64,000 nucleotides of DNA, taken from positions 868,001 to 932,000 of the forward strand of contig NZ_CAHS01000015.1 of assembly GCF_001050515.1 (NCBI RefSeq), read 5' to 3'. The position numbers were made by a program, and so were the translations under genes. Shown here in pieces: positions 30,544-41,812 of the stretch. This DNA is from Erwinia piriflorinigrans CFBP 5888. GTDB lineage: Bacteria > Pseudomonadota > Gammaproteobacteria > Enterobacterales > Enterobacteriaceae. The notes beneath the pieces are model-generated. The model ran no database searches. It saw nothing but the letters and a program-made list of their open reading frames with translations, and was not told the DNA's origin. Within the stretch, counting starts at the first letter, position 1, and each line of letters begins with the position of its first letter.

Positions 30544-31632
30544 TCAGGCGCTTTCAGCAAAGGCAACCGGGCGTAATGCCGTATCGCCATGATACAGCCG
30601 GGCATTTTGCAGGCCGACAAACAGACGTTCGCCGCGCTGCGGGGCAATCTGGTCACCTTCCATCACTACGGTAAGCGGCTCGGCGCTCCATCCGGCTGGC
30701 TCCAGAACCAGCTGCCAGTAATGCCCGCGCGGGCTCATCTCTACAATCCTGGCTGGCAGTGGTGTTTCCAGGCTACTCCGACGACTGACGTCTATTTCCC
30801 ACGGGCGCAGAAACAGCTCCACTCCCCCCTGATGCGCGGGGGTATAGGCCAGCGGCCAGTGGTGCGCGCCAACGTGGAACTGAGAACCATGCACTTCGCC
30901 GTCAAAACGGTTCACTTCCCCGAGGAATTCCAGCACGAAGCGGGTTGCAGGGTCGCGCCATACGTCATCCGGCGTACCGACCTGCTCAATATTACCCTGG
31001 CTCATCACCACCACGCGATCCGCCACTTCCATCGCCTCTTCCTGGTCATGGGTGACAAACACGCTGGTAAATTTCAGCTCTTCATGCAGCTGGCGCAGCC
31101 AGCGGCGCAGCTCTTTGCGCACCTGGGCATCCAACGCGCCAAAAGGCTCGTCCAGCAGCAGAATTTGCGGCTCTACCGCCAACGCACGCGCCAGAGCAAC
31201 GCGCTGTTTCTGCCCACCGGAAAGCTGGGCCGGAAAACGTCCGGCCAGGTGCCCCAGCTGCACCATATCCAGCAGGCGGGTCACTTTCTGCTTAATGTCA
31301 GCCGCTGACGGGCGCTCACGGCGTGGCAAAACGTTCAAACCAAAGGCGATATTGTCGAATACCGTCATATGGCGAAACAACGCGTAATGCTGAAAGACAA
31401 ATCCCACCTGGCGGTCACGGGCATGTACCCGACTGACGTCTTTGCCGTGGAAGCTCAGACGACCGCTGTTCTGGTTTTCCAGTCCGGCGATAATGCGCAG
31501 CAGCGTGGTTTTACCCGAGCCGGAAGGCCCCAATAACGCCACCATTTGCCCGGAAGGAATATCCAGAGAGATATCGTTCAGGACTTTCGTCCGGCCGAAG
31601 GATTTATTGATGTTGCCGATCTCAATGCTCAT
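30544..31632 (-). CDS. cysA: Sulfate/thiosulfate ABC transporter ATP-binding protein CysA
   Basis: A 362-residue cytoplasmic ATPase. Walker A is [12 protein letters not shown], the Q-loop region is [15 protein letters not shown], the ABC signature is [17 protein letters not shown], Walker B is [13 protein letters not shown], and the H-loop is [14 protein letters not shown]. The C-terminal ~100 residues form a TOBE-like regulatory domain. It powers CysTW import of sulfate and thiosulfate. Its start overlaps the end of cysW by 11 nt. Confidence 0.96.
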   Translation of the reverse strand: MSIEIGNINKSFGRTKVLNDISLDIPSGQMVALLGPSGSGKTTLLRIIAGLENQNSGRLSFHGKDVSRVHARDRQVGFVFQHYALFRHMTVFDNIAFGLNVLPRRERPSAADIKQKVTRLLDMVQLGHLAGRFPAQLSGGQKQRVALARALAVEPQILLLDEPFGALDAQVRKELRRWLRQLHEELKFTSVFVTHDQEEAMEVADRVVVMSQGNIEQVGTPDDVWRDPATRFVLEFLGEVNRFDGEVHGSQFHVGAHHWPLAYTPAHQGGVELFLRPWEIDVSRRSSLETPLPARIVEMSPRGHYWQLVLEPAGWSAEPLTVVMEGDQIAPQRGERLFVGLQNARLYHGDTALRPVAFAESA

Positions 31633-32497
31633 GGTTCCCCTCCCGTTGCAAACGCTGTTGCTGGCTCTCTAAGCGCCACTGTACGGCACTTTTCAGAAAC
31701 AGCGTCACTATCGCCATCAGAGTTAACAAGGCAGCAGCGGTAAACGCGCCAACGCTGTTGTAATCCTGATGCAGTAATTCAACCTGTAATGGCAGCGTAT
31801 AGGTTTCGCCGCGAATCGCCCCTGACACCACCGAGACCGCGCCGAACTCGCCGATGGCGCGCGCGTTGGTCAACACAACGCCATAAAGCAGCGCCCAGCG
31901 AATATTCGGCAAGGTCACGCGCCAGAACATTTTCCAGCCGGATGCTCCCAGCAGCACCGCAGCTTCATCTTCGTGGCTGCCCTGGCTCAACATCACCGGA
32001 ACCAGTTCACGCACCACAAACGGGCAGGTAACAAAAATCGTCACCAGCGCCATGCCCTGCCACGAGAACATCAGCTGGATACTGTGCGCATCGAGCCAGC
32101 CACCAACCGGGCCGTTCACTCCCCAGAACAGCAGATACATCAGACCCGCCACGACCGGCGAGACGGCAAAGGGGATGTCGAACAGCGTCAACAGCAGCTG
32201 GCGGCCTGGGAAGGTAAAGCGCGTGACCAGCCAGGCCAGCAGCGTACCAAATACCAGGTTCACCGGCACCGCAATCAGGGCGATCAGTAGCGTAAGCCAG
32301 ATGGAGTGCAGCATATCGGCATCGCGCAGATTACTGAACGTCGCGAGTAACCCCTCGGAGAAAGCAGTGGCGAATATCGCCACCAGCGGCACGACCAGCA
32401 ACAACAGAGATATTAATGCGCCAGTGCCTATCAGCGCCCATTTTCCCCACTGAACTCGTGCCCGGCCCAGGTTTTTAAAATCGCTAACATCCGCCAT
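31622..32497 (-). CDS. cysW: Sulfate/thiosulfate ABC transporter permease CysW
   Basis: A 291-residue inner-membrane permease with six hydrophobic segments and the EAA loop [32 protein letters not shown] region that contacts CysA (seen as [12 protein letters not shown] followed by TLPNI). It resembles E. coli CysW. Its ATG shares one base with the cysT stop (TAATG type), and its 3' end overlaps cysA, so translation of the operon is coupled. Confidence 0.95.
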   Translation of the reverse strand: MADVSDFKNLGRARVQWGKWALIGTGALISLLLLVVPLVAIFATAFSEGLLATFSNLRDADMLHSIWLTLLIALIAVPVNLVFGTLLAWLVTRFTFPGRQLLLTLFDIPFAVSPVVAGLMYLLFWGVNGPVGGWLDAHSIQLMFSWQGMALVTIFVTCPFVVRELVPVMLSQGSHEDEAAVLLGASGWKMFWRVTLPNIRWALLYGVVLTNARAIGEFGAVSVVSGAIRGETYTLPLQVELLHQDYNSVGAFTAAALLTLMAIVTLFLKSAVQWRLESQQQRLQREGNHEH

Positions 32498-33330
32498 TAG
32501 TGACCTCCAATACGACGGCCAAAGCGGCTTTGTAAGGTGTTGATGGCAAACAGCAGCAGCAGCGACGCCGCCAGGATCACGGAAGCGATCGCGCTGGCCG
32601 CCGGGTAATCAAACTCCTGCAAACGAACGAAAATCATTAGCGAAGTCACTTCGGTTTTCCAGGCGATATTACCGGCGATAAAAATGACCGCGCCAAACTC
32701 GCCCAGGCTGCGGGTAAATGAAAGCGCCGTTCCTGCCAGCAAAGCCGGGCCGACTTCCGGCAGCACTACGCGGCGGAAGCTCTGCCACGGCGTCGCGCCG
32801 AGTGTTTCAGCGGCCTCTTCATACTCTGGCCCCAGCTCTTCCAATACTGGCTGCACGGTGCGCACCACAAAAGGAATGCTGGTAAACGCCATCGCCACGG
32901 CAATGCCAAGCCAGGTGTAAGATACCTTGATATCAAACTGCGCCAGCCACTGGCCGTACCAGCCGTTGACGGAAAACAGCCCGGCCAGCGTCAGCCCGGC
33001 CACTGCCGTTGGCAGGGCAAATGGCAGATCCATCAGCCCATCAAGCAGTGCACGGCCGGGAAAGCGATAGCGCGTCAAAATCCACGCCATCAGCATGCCA
33101 AACAGCGCGTTGAAAACAGATGCGACACCGGCGGCGATCAGCGTCACTTTATAGGCAGACATCACCTGCGGGTTAGTGATCACCTGCCAGTACTGCGCCA
33201 GCGTCATCTGCGAAAGCTGCATCAGCAGGGCGCTAATCGGCAGCAGCAGGATCAGACAGGTGAAAAACAGGCTGCTGCCCAGGCTGATACCAAATCCGGG
33301 CAGTACGCGTTTACTCCGTGTTGCCAACAT
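32497..33330 (-). CDS. cysT: Sulfate/thiosulfate ABC transporter permease CysT (CysU)
   Basis: A 277-residue inner-membrane permease, partner of CysW. It matches E. coli CysU closely (SKRVLPGFGISLGSSLFF, FALPTAVAGLTLA, and the EAA loop EYEEAAETLGATPW followed by VVLPEVGPAL). ATG 33330 overlaps the cysP TGA stop and aligns with the E. coli start; GTG 33333 is an alternative one codon earlier. No abnormal features. Confidence 0.95.
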   Translation of the reverse strand: MLATRSKRVLPGFGISLGSSLFFTCLILLLPISALLMQLSQMTLAQYWQVITNPQVMSAYKVTLIAAGVASVFNALFGMLMAWILTRYRFPGRALLDGLMDLPFALPTAVAGLTLAGLFSVNGWYGQWLAQFDIKVSYTWLGIAVAMAFTSIPFVVRTVQPVLEELGPEYEEAAETLGATPWQSFRRVVLPEVGPALLAGTALSFTRSLGEFGAVIFIAGNIAWKTEVTSLMIFVRLQEFDYPAASAIASVILAASLLLLFAINTLQSRFGRRIGGH

Positions 33331-34346
33331 CACTCACGCCTCGCCGATAAAAGCTTATCAAGTTCGCCACCGCTGGCGAAATGCGTTTTCATTACGTCGT
33401 CCCAACTGCCGAAAGCCTGCTCGACCCTGAACAACTCGGTGTGCGGGAAACGATCTTTTTGCTGCGCCATCAGCTGCGGGTTATCCACGCGATAGTAAAA
33501 GCGCGTAATAATTTGCTGGGCGGATGGCGTATAGAGGTAGTTAAGATAGGCTTTGGCGGCCTCTTCGCTATGATTCTGCTGGGTATTTTTGTCAATCCAG
33601 GCCACCGGAAACTGCGCCAGGATATTGGTCGGCGGCACAATCACCTGATAGCCATCCTGTACATAGCGATCGCGAAGGGTATTCACCTCGGATTCAAAGC
33701 TGATCAGCACATCACCCAAGCCACGATCGACGAATGTTGTCGTCGCTCCACGGCCTCCGGTATCAAACACCTCTACGTTTTTCAGCAACTGCGTCATGAA
33801 CTTTTCAGTTTTCGCTTTATCATGGCCATCAGCACGATCGGCCGCACCCCAGGCGGCCAGCCAGGTGTAGCGCCCGTTACCGGAGGTTTTCGGATTAGGG
33901 AAAATCAGCTTCACATCGCTACGTACCAGATCGTTCCAGTCCTGGATGTGCTTTGGGTTCCCTTTGCGCACCAGGAATGCCATCGTTGAATAAAACGGCG
34001 AGCTGCCGTTCGGCAGACGCTGTTGCCAGTCGGCCGGGATCAGATTGCCCCTGTCATGCAAGATCTGCACATCGGTCAGCTGGTTGTAGGTGACCACGTC
34101 GGCTTTAAGCCCCTGCAAAATCGCCAGCGCTTGCTTGGACGAACCGGCATGAGACTGTTTGATCGTCAGCGTATCTCCGGGATGCTCCTGCGCCCACTGC
34201 GTTTCAAACGGGGTATTCAGGGCGGCAAAAAGCTCACGCGAGACGTCATATGAGCTGTTGAGCAGCTCTGTCGCCTGAACGCCCGCACTCAACAGCAACG
34301 AGAATGCACTGGCTGATACAACTCTTTTGATCGTCGGTAACGTCAT
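33330..34346 (-). CDS. cysP: Thiosulfate-binding periplasmic protein CysP
   Basis: A 338-residue periplasmic solute-binding protein for the CysTWA importer. The signal peptide is residues 1-24 ([19 protein letters not shown], then [10 protein letters not shown]). Ligand-binding blocks are [30 protein letters not shown] and [18 protein letters not shown], all as in E. coli CysP. ATG 34346 is chosen to give the classic signal peptide; a longer ORF begins at 34451 but adds 35 unrelated residues. It is the first gene of the operon. The 291 bp upstream should carry the CysB-dependent promoter; I could not mark the operator. Confidence 0.95.
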   Translation of the reverse strand: MTLPTIKRVVSASAFSLLLSAGVQATELLNSSYDVSRELFAALNTPFETQWAQEHPGDTLTIKQSHAGSSKQALAILQGLKADVVTYNQLTDVQILHDRGNLIPADWQQRLPNGSSPFYSTMAFLVRKGNPKHIQDWNDLVRSDVKLIFPNPKTSGNGRYTWLAAWGAADRADGHDKAKTEKFMTQLLKNVEVFDTGGRGATTTFVDRGLGDVLISFESEVNTLRDRYVQDGYQVIVPPTNILAQFPVAWIDKNTQQNHSEEAAKAYLNYLYTPSAQQIITRFYYRVDNPQLMAQQKDRFPHTELFRVEQAFGSWDDVMKTHFASGGELDKLLSARRE

Positions 34347-34637
34347 GATGCCCCCGGAAGATGAGCCAGTTGAGCGGAAAAAGTGCATTAAGTTTATTGA
34401 TAACCTGAGGCAAAGACGTAGCGGTTTTATATACCGTTTGGTGCTTTGCAATGAGAAAACGCTATAAGCCTGTGGAATTGGTTATGTCGCAGCCGGGAAA
34501 GGCGTGGAACTGACAATAAAAGATTGAATATGTCGCAAACGGCTTTCCCCCGACATCCGACTTAGCGTATTGCACACCAGCCAGATTCAGTGCCGGGGAA
34601 ATGAAGGCTGAACAGCCTCTCACTGTTTGCGGCTGAA

Positions 34638-35258
34638 CTAACGCCGCCAGATAATCTTACTCAGGGTCCAGTTTTGTAGGCTTTCATCTGCAGGGATTAA
34701 TCCTTCCGGCCCGTGCCAGTCGCCGCTAAACACGTAGCTGATATGCTGACTGTCCGGCGCTTTACATTCCACGCTGGCGCTGTCTGCCCCGCTCCCTTTC
34801 TGACAGTTATCAAAGGCCTTTTTGTACAGAGAGCTGAACGGCGCGCCTGTTTTCACGCCACTGGCGGTGGCAATCTTGCTATCGGAGATATCAATACGGC
34901 TGACGGTGCTCTGCCCGGTCAACTCCAGCTTCACCTGCTTGTCGCTGTCCAGCGCCTGCCAGAAGTGAACAATAGTGCCGTCTGCGGTACGCATCCCTTG
35001 TCGCAGCTGGTAATTGCCATTCAGGCCGTCAGTCAGTGTCTGCTGCTGTAGCAGAGTTGTGCCATTTATCCCGCCAACCCCCTGCTCACTGACCTGTAAG
35101 GGGGAGGAAAACCAGTTCAACGGTGACAGGCTGGACCAAGACCAGGAGATGGGGTTCCACCATGTTGCAGAAGAAGCGCTTGCGGGCTGGGAAGAGGAAG
35201 TGGCGCAGCCTGCCAGCAGCACACAGCCTGCCAGCAACGCTGGTCGAGTAATATTCAT
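34638..35258 (-). CDS. yfeY: RpoE-regulated lipoprotein YfeY
   Basis: A 206-residue lipoprotein. The signal peptide ends in the lipobox LLAGC at residues ~15-19, and serine-rich sequence follows. It corresponds to E. coli YfeY, a sigmaE-dependent envelope lipoprotein of unknown function, by sequence pattern and by its place after yfeZ. Conserved tryptophans occur in ATWWNPISWSWSSLSPLNW. The upstream region has a possible sigmaE promoter. It is the last of three co-oriented genes ypeA-yfeZ-yfeY. Confidence 0.85.
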   Translation of the reverse strand: MNITRPALLAGCVLLAGCATSSSQPASASSATWWNPISWSWSSLSPLNWFSSPLQVSEQGVGGINGTTLLQQQTLTDGLNGNYQLRQGMRTADGTIVHFWQALDSDKQVKLELTGQSTVSRIDISDSKIATASGVKTGAPFSSLYKKAFDNCQKGSGADSASVECKAPDSQHISYVFSGDWHGPEGLIPADESLQNWTLSKIIWRR

Positions 35259-35300
35259 GACAACTCCAGATAGTATTAACAGGATTTCCTGATTAGCTTG

Positions 35301-35328
35301 TTGGAGTACTAATCGGCATAAAAGTTTT
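35301..35328 (-). promoter_or_regulatory. Possible sigmaE promoter of yfeY
   Basis: On the minus strand, AAAACTT (35322-35328) is followed after 16 bp by TCCAA (35301-35305), about 43 nt before the yfeY start. Spacing fits sigmaE promoters (GAACTT-N16-TCTGA), but both elements are imperfect. The gene is known to be RpoE-regulated in E. coli. Confidence 0.35.
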
Positions 35329-35330
35329 AT

Positions 35331-35792
35331 TTAGTGATTTTCAGCGGGATCGAAGCAGTCGCGCAGCCGTCGATAGTAGATCAGCGCCAGCAGTGCCATG
35401 CCGTCCAGCACAGATGTCAGTAGCAGCAGATCGGCAGCGCCAGTATCGTCCTGCCACAATCGTGCGCACTGTAACAGCAACGTCAGTACCAGAGTCAGTA
35501 GCAATATCCAGCGCCACGCCTGCCAAAGACGCGGCAGACGCTGCCGATAGCCGGTTAACAGCAGCCCTGACACGGCCGGCACGCCCAGACATAATCCCAG
35601 CCAGAAGCTGTGTTTATCCGGGTAACAGAGTTCAAGCAGCTGCGAACCCTGCTGCCCTGAAGCACCCGCCATCGTAAACAGCAGCCAGGTGCGCGCCTGC
35701 AAGAGCAATATCGCCCAAAAAGAGAGCGGTAGCCGCAGCTGGCCTTTATGATCGTAATCATCCGGAAGATATTTCACATTTAACCGTTTCAT
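35331..35792 (-). CDS. yfeZ: DUF2919 inner-membrane protein YfeZ
   Basis: A 153-residue protein with four hydrophobic segments (around residues 25-45, 62-80, 90-107 and 120-138) and the N-terminal YLPDDYDHKGQLRLPLSFW motif of the YfeZ/DUF2919 family. Function is unknown. It lies 15 nt after ypeA and 72 nt before yfeY in the E. coli gene order. Confidence 0.88.
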   Translation of the reverse strand: MKRLNVKYLPDDYDHKGQLRLPLSFWAILLLQARTWLLFTMAGASGQQGSQLLELCYPDKHSFWLGLCLGVPAVSGLLLTGYRQRLPRLWQAWRWILLLTLVLTLLLQCARLWQDDTGAADLLLLTSVLDGMALLALIYYRRLRDCFDPAENH

Positions 35793-35807
35793 AAAGATGA
35801 TGAGAAA

Positions 35808-36233
35808 TTAGTACTCACGATCTTCAATCAGCCGCTTACCTAACAGCTGGCTGTCCTGCGTCTCATAATCCAGCTTTTCATAGAACCCGGTTACCGCATC
35901 GTTTTCTTCACGTACCATCACATTAATTTTCGGACAGCCACGGGCGATAAGTTTTTTCTCCAGGCGGTTAATCAGCGCGTTGGCGAAGCCGCGCCCCTGA
36001 TAATCCGGATGCACGCCGAGGTAGTAGGCCGAGCCACGGTGACCGTCATAGCCGCCCATCAATGTACCGACGATCTCACCGCCAGCCACGGCCACCAGGA
36101 ACAGGTCTGCATCGTGATTCAACTTACGCTCAATATCCATTTCAGGATCGTTCCACGGGCGTAACAGATCGCAACGTTCCCAAAGGGTGATCACTTCTTC
36201 AAAATCATCTTGCCGGAATGCACGAATTTCCAT
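35808..36233 (-). CDS. ypeA: GNAT-family acetyltransferase YpeA
   Basis: A 141-residue acetyltransferase the same length as E. coli YpeA. It has the acetyl-CoA-binding signature [22 protein letters not shown] in the centre and the C-terminal [17 protein letters not shown] 36233 ([15 protein letters not shown]) is the family start; an upstream in-frame ATG at 36278 adds 15 unrelated residues. The substrate is unknown. It is divergent from amiA, as in E. coli. Confidence 0.93.
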   Translation of the reverse strand: MEIRAFRQDDFEEVITLWERCDLLRPWNDPEMDIERKLNHDADLFLVAVAGGEIVGTLMGGYDGHRGSAYYLGVHPDYQGRGFANALINRLEKKLIARGCPKINVMVREENDAVTGFYEKLDYETQDSQLLGKRLIEDREY

Positions 36234-36442
36234 CAGATTTGGCCTGTTATTTAGCTTAATTAGCTGATTATCACGCATTCTTCTGCCTGTGCAAGTCCAT
36301 TGGCAGGCATTAAGAAAAAAAAGAGATGATAAGACCGGTTAGCTGACTGAAATAATTGGTAAAAGCCTGAAATAGTTCCCTTCTCGCCGCCGTGAACGAG
36401 TTACGCTATAACAGTGAATATACTTGCTTACCGGACGCCGAG

Positions 36443-37300
36443 ATGAAAAAAATATCCCAGATGACGCCGCTGACCAGCCGCCGCCAGCTTCTGCTCTCCG
36501 GGCTGGCGCTGGCGCTACTGGCGAGCAGGCCAGCCCCCGCTTGGGCGGAACAGCAGGTGCTGCGCCCGCCAAAAAACCCGGTTGAGCCGTCAACTCACGG
36601 CAAAAAAATCGTGATGATCGATCCGGGCCACGGCGGGATTGACTCCGGTGCAGTGGGACACGAAGGCTCGGAAGAGAAGCATGTGGTGCTGGAGATCGCT
36701 AACCATATCCGTCAGCATCTTAGCGCTCATCCGCATATTGAGGTTCGCCTGACCCGTGAAAGCGACCACTTTATTCCGCTGGGTGAGCGGGTCGAGATCG
36801 CCCATCAACACGGGGCCGACCTGTTCATGTCGGTGCACGCCGACGGCTACACCAGCCCAAGCGCCAACGGAGCTTCCGTCTTTGCCCTGTCAAATCGAGG
36901 AGCCAGTAGCACGATGGCGCGCTATCTGTCGCAAAGAGAAAACGCCGCCGATAAGGTCGGCGGCGTGCAGGCCGCCGCCAAAGATCACTATTTACAGCAG
37001 GTGCTGTTTGATCTGGTGCAAACCGATACCATTAAGAACAGCCTGATCCTCGGGCAACATCTGCTGGGACAGATCCGCCCGGTACACCATCTACACAGCC
37101 AGCATACCGAGCAGGCGGCTTTTGCGGTACTGAAGTCACCGTCGATTCCCTCGGTGCTGGTAGAAACTTCATTTATTACCAATCCCGCCGAAGAAAAACT
37201 GCTTGGCACCACGGCGTTTCGACAGAAAATTGCCGGGGCCATCGCCGAGGGTATCGTGAGCTTTTTTGATCGATACGAGACGACCAGACGCACAGGCTGA
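36443..37300 (+). CDS. amiA: N-acetylmuramoyl-L-alanine amidase AmiA
   Basis: A 285-residue periplasmic zinc amidase that splits septal peptidoglycan during daughter cell separation. The N-terminus is a Tat signal (SRRQLLLSGLALALLASRP, cleavage after AWA). The Amidase_3 core has IDPGHGGIDSGAVG with a zinc histidine, the glutamate in SEEKHVVLEIA, SVHADGYTS, and the VLVETSFITNPAEEKLL end with the catalytic glutamate. ATG 36443 is chosen for the Tat signal; an upstream in-frame ATG at 36392 would bury it. E. coli AmiA is also Tat-exported. It lies 46 nt before hemF. Confidence 0.94.
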   Translation: MKKISQMTPLTSRRQLLLSGLALALLASRPAPAWAEQQVLRPPKNPVEPSTHGKKIVMIDPGHGGIDSGAVGHEGSEEKHVVLEIANHIRQHLSAHPHIEVRLTRESDHFIPLGERVEIAHQHGADLFMSVHADGYTSPSANGASVFALSNRGASSTMARYLSQRENAADKVGGVQAAAKDHYLQQVLFDLVQTDTIKNSLILGQHLLGQIRPVHHLHSQHTEQAAFAVLKSPSIPSVLVETSFITNPAEEKLLGTTAFRQKIAGAIAEGIVSFFDRYETTRRTG

Positions 37301-37316
37301 AGCAAATGACGTATAA

Positions 37317-38255
<939 letters not shown>

Positions 38256-38669
38256 GCTAACAAAACGGGTCGGTGCCCTGCCTGCCCGTTAACAATTCAA
38301 GCTGCGGCGGTTTGCTTCCTTCCCTTCTCCCGCCGCATCCACTGGTTACCACATCCGCACCGACGCCAACATTCCAGTGACAGCATAAAATTAAGCCTTA
38401 TGTGCCACTGCCCGTCATCCGCGTCACATTTTTTGCACTAACTGCTACACTTTTAGTAACGGTATTTCTGGCTCTGTAGCCGGACCATTGGGCGAACCCA
38501 TCGCAACAATCAGAGAAAACGCATTTCCATTGTTACAGGTCTGATGCAATGTTTACCTCACCGTATTCAGCCGTGGCGGGTCGCGTTATTGTCTCCCTCT
38601 GACCTTAACTACCGTACTGACAACGTCACGCTTACCTTTGCATTACCGATTGCTTACCAAGGAGCTTAG
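38256..38669 (+). other. hemF-talA intergenic region
   Basis: A 414-bp interval with no convincing gene. In E. coli the eut operon and maeB lie between hemF and talA; here they are absent. AACGGG and CCCGTT near 38266-38292 can pair as a weak hairpin behind hemF, and the last ~200 bp should contain the talA promoter, which I could not mark with confidence. Confidence 0.5.
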
Positions 38670-39620
38670 ATGAACCAGTTAGACGCACTGAAACAATTCA
38701 CCACCGTGGTGGCTGACAGTGGCGACATTGAATCCATACGCCATTATCACCCGGAAGATGCCACCACCAACCCGTCTCTGATCCTGAAAGCCTCCGCACT
38801 CGACTCGTACAAACATCTGATCACCGATGCCATCGACTACGCTAAAAAGCAGGGTGGCAGCAAAGAAACTCAGATCATTAATGCCAGTGATAAAGTGAAT
38901 ATCAATCTGGGGATGGAGATCCTGAAAAGCGTTCCGGGCCGTGTCTCCACTGAAGTCGATGCGCGCCTCTCTTACGATCGCGGAATGTGCGTCACCAAAG
39001 CTGAAAAGCTGATAAGAATGTATGAAGAGCACGGTATCGACAGGTCACGTATTCTGATCAAACTGGCCTCCACCTGGGAGGGGATCAGAGCCGCAGAAGA
39101 GCTGGAGAAAAACGGCATCAACTGTAACCTGACACTGCTGTTCTCCTTCGCCCAGGCGCGCGCCTGTGCCGAAGCGGGCGTATTTCTGATCTCACCTTTC
39201 GTAGGCCGTATCTATGACTGGTACAACAGCCGTAAGCCGCTTGACCCCTACATTGCTGATGAAGATCCTGGCGTGAAGTCAGTGCGCAGCATCTATGAGT
39301 ATTACAAACAGCACCGCTATAACACCGTTATCATGGGCGCCAGCTTCCGTAAAGTTGAGCAGATCCTGGCGCTGGCTGGCTGCGACCGTCTGACCATGTC
39401 GCCCAACCTGCTGGAAGAGTTGCAGGCAAGCACCGCGCCCGTTGAGCGCAAGCTGATCCCGTCGACCGAAGCCTTCAACCAGCCAACGCCGCTCACCGAA
39501 GCCGAGTTCCGCTGGCAGCACAATCAGGACCCTATGGCGGTTGAGAAACTGGCAGACGGCATCCGTCAGTTCGCCGCTGACCAGCAGAAGCTGGAAGATG
39601 TGCTGTCCGCTCGCCTGTAA
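38670..39620 (+). CDS. talA: Transaldolase A
   Basis: A 316-residue pentose-phosphate enzyme matching E. coli TalA in length. It shows the start [17 protein letters not shown], the [12 protein letters not shown] block, the Schiff-base lysine in [16 protein letters not shown] (~residue 132), and [12 protein letters not shown]. It exchanges dihydroxyacetone units between sedoheptulose 7-phosphate and glyceraldehyde 3-phosphate. AAGGAGCTTAG precedes the ATG. Called talA rather than talB from its pairing with tktB. Confidence 0.95.
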   Translation: MNQLDALKQFTTVVADSGDIESIRHYHPEDATTNPSLILKASALDSYKHLITDAIDYAKKQGGSKETQIINASDKVNINLGMEILKSVPGRVSTEVDARLSYDRGMCVTKAEKLIRMYEEHGIDRSRILIKLASTWEGIRAAEELEKNGINCNLTLLFSFAQARACAEAGVFLISPFVGRIYDWYNSRKPLDPYIADEDPGVKSVRSIYEYYKQHRYNTVIMGASFRKVEQILALAGCDRLTMSPNLLEELQASTAPVERKLIPSTEAFNQPTPLTEAEFRWQHNQDPMAVEKLADGIRQFAADQQKLEDVLSARL

Positions 39621-39691
39621 TCCTTTTTTTATCAAAACAATATTTAACGGGGTGGATTAAACGTCCGCCCCCGTGAATTTCGGGAGAAATT

Positions 39692-41692
39692 ATGTCTTCA
39701 CGTAAAGAGCTGGCTAACGCCATTCGCGCGCTGAGTATGGATGCGGTGCAAAAAGCGAAATCGGGCCACCCTGGCGCCCCAATGGGAATGGCTGATATTG
39801 CTGAAGTGCTGTGGCGCGACTTTATGCACCACAATCCGACCAACCCAGCGTGGGCAGATCGTGACCGTTTTGTCCTTTCCAACGGTCACGCTTCAATGCT
39901 GCTCTATAGCCTGCTGCATCTCACCGGTTATGATCTGCCGATGGAAGAGTTGAAAAACTTCCGTCAGCTCCATTCAAAAACGCCGGGCCACCCGGAAATC
40001 GGTTATACCCCTGGCGTCGAAACCACCACCGGGCCACTGGGCCAGGGGTTGGCAAATGCCGTCGGTCTGGCGATAGCTGAGCGCACGCTGGCAGCCCAGT
40101 TTAACCGTCCCGATCACGAGATCGTCGATCACTTCACCTACGTGTTTATGGGCGATGGCTGTTTGATGGAAGGCATCTCGCACGAGGTCAGTTCTCTGGC
40201 AGGTACGCTGGGGCTGGGGAAACTGATCGGTTTTTACGATCACAACGGCATCTCCATCGATGGTGAAACCGACGGCTGGTTTACTGACGACACCGCCAAA
40301 CGTTTCGAAGCCTATCACTGGCATGTGATCCACGATATCGATGGCCATAACCCGGAAGCGGTTGCCGCTGCGATTAAAGAAGCGCAGAGCGTAACGGATA
40401 AGCCCTCACTGATTATCTGTAAAACCGTTATTGGTTTTGGTTCGCCAAACAAAGCCGGTAAAGAAGAGTCTCACGGTGCCGCGCTCGGCGACGAAGAAGT
40501 GGCGCTGACGCGTAAACAGCTGGGCTGGAACTATCCGCCGTTCGACATTCCGCAAGAGATTTACGCTCGCTGGGATGCCAAAGAGGCGGGTGCGAAAGCA
40601 GAGAAAGCCTGGGATGCAAAATTCGCCGCCTACAAAGCCGCACATCCTGAACTGGCAGCGGAATACACTCGCCGTATGTCTGGCGGGATGCCGGACAACT
40701 GGCAGGCAGAAACGCAGAAATACATTGAGGATTTGCAGGCTAATCCGCAGAAAATCGCCAGCCGCAAGGCCTCACAAAATGCGCTTGAAGCCTATGGCCC
40801 ACTGATTAAGGAGTTCCTCGGCGGTTCTGCCGATTTAGCGCCAAGCAACCTGACGATCTGGTCCGGTTCCAAGTCGATTAAGGAGGACACTGCGGGTAAC
40901 TACATCCACTACGGTGTGCGTGAGTTCGGCATGACGGCCATTGCCAATGGTATCGCCCATCATGGCGGCTTTATCCCCTACACCGCGACCTTCCTGATGT
41001 TCGTGGAGTACGCGCGTAACGCAGCACGTATGGCGGCACTGATGAAAGCGCGTCAGATTATGGTTTACACCCATGATTCCATTGGTCTGGGGGAAGATGG
41101 CCCGACGCATCAGCCCGTTGAGCAAATAGCCAGCCTGCGCGTCACGCCGAATATGAGCGTCTGGCGTCCCTGTGACCAGGTGGAAACTGCCGTGGCCTGG
41201 AAACATGCCATCGAACGCCACCACGGGCCTACTGCATTGATCCTGTCGCGTCAAAACCTGGCGCAGCCAGCACGCAGTAAAGAGCAGCTGCAAAATATTT
41301 CGCGCGGTGCCTATGTGCTGAAAGACAGCGATGGCACGCCGGAAGTGATTCTGATTGCCACAGGTTCCGAAGTGGAAATCACTCTCGGAGCGGCAGAGAA
41401 ACTCACCGCCAGCGGCCACAAGGTCCGCGTAGTTTCCATGCCATCTACCGATCTGTTCGATAAACAGGACATCGCCTACCGCGAATCGGTACTGCCATCG
41501 ACTGTGACGGCGCGTGTGGCGGTCGAGGCCGGGATTGCGGATTACTGGTACAAATATGTTGGCCTGAATGGCGCAATCGTCGGTATGACCGGCTTTGGTG
41601 AGTCGGCTCCGGCAGACAAGCTGTTCGCAGAGTTTGGCTTTACGGTCGAAAACATCGTCAGCCATGCAGAGGCGTTACTCAAACCGCACTGA
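39692..41692 (+). CDS. tktB: Transketolase (TktB position)
   Basis: A 666-residue ThDP enzyme. Motifs: [25 protein letters not shown] and [20 protein letters not shown] at the start; the ThDP motif [38 protein letters not shown], and the C-terminal [18 protein letters not shown]. It transfers two-carbon units in the pentose-phosphate pathway. GGGAGAAATT precedes the ATG. tktA/B assignment rests on the talA-tktB context, 71 nt apart, as in E. coli. Confidence 0.94.
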   Translation: MSSRKELANAIRALSMDAVQKAKSGHPGAPMGMADIAEVLWRDFMHHNPTNPAWADRDRFVLSNGHASMLLYSLLHLTGYDLPMEELKNFRQLHSKTPGHPEIGYTPGVETTTGPLGQGLANAVGLAIAERTLAAQFNRPDHEIVDHFTYVFMGDGCLMEGISHEVSSLAGTLGLGKLIGFYDHNGISIDGETDGWFTDDTAKRFEAYHWHVIHDIDGHNPEAVAAAIKEAQSVTDKPSLIICKTVIGFGSPNKAGKEESHGAALGDEEVALTRKQLGWNYPPFDIPQEIYARWDAKEAGAKAEKAWDAKFAAYKAAHPELAAEYTRRMSGGMPDNWQAETQKYIEDLQANPQKIASRKASQNALEAYGPLIKEFLGGSADLAPSNLTIWSGSKSIKEDTAGNYIHYGVREFGMTAIANGIAHHGGFIPYTATFLMFVEYARNAARMAALMKARQIMVYTHDSIGLGEDGPTHQPVEQIASLRVTPNMSVWRPCDQVETAVAWKHAIERHHGPTALILSRQNLAQPARSKEQLQNISRGAYVLKDSDGTPEVILIATGSEVEITLGAAEKLTASGHKVRVVSMPSTDLFDKQDIAYRESVLPSTVTARVAVEAGIADYWYKYVGLNGAIVGMTGFGESAPADKLFAEFGFTVENIVSHAEALLKPH

Positions 41693-41772
41693 TTTGTCCG
41701 GCAAAGCATCACGACCCAACGCCATCATCATCTGACTGGATGAGGCTTGGGGAAATGGCTGGCTAACCGTAA

Positions 41773-41812
41773 GGGCTGGGTTCGGTGATAAACCGTACCC
41801 AGCCCTGTTTTT
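41773..41812 (+). terminator. Terminator after tktB, similar to the hairpin after pilin 1
   Basis: GGGCTGGG and CCCAGCCC with inner GGT/ACC pairs form a long stem followed by TGTTTTT. The outer stem is the same as that of the hairpin at 44428-44460, so this terminator belongs to the duplicated fimbrial flank rather than to tktB originally. Confidence 0.85.
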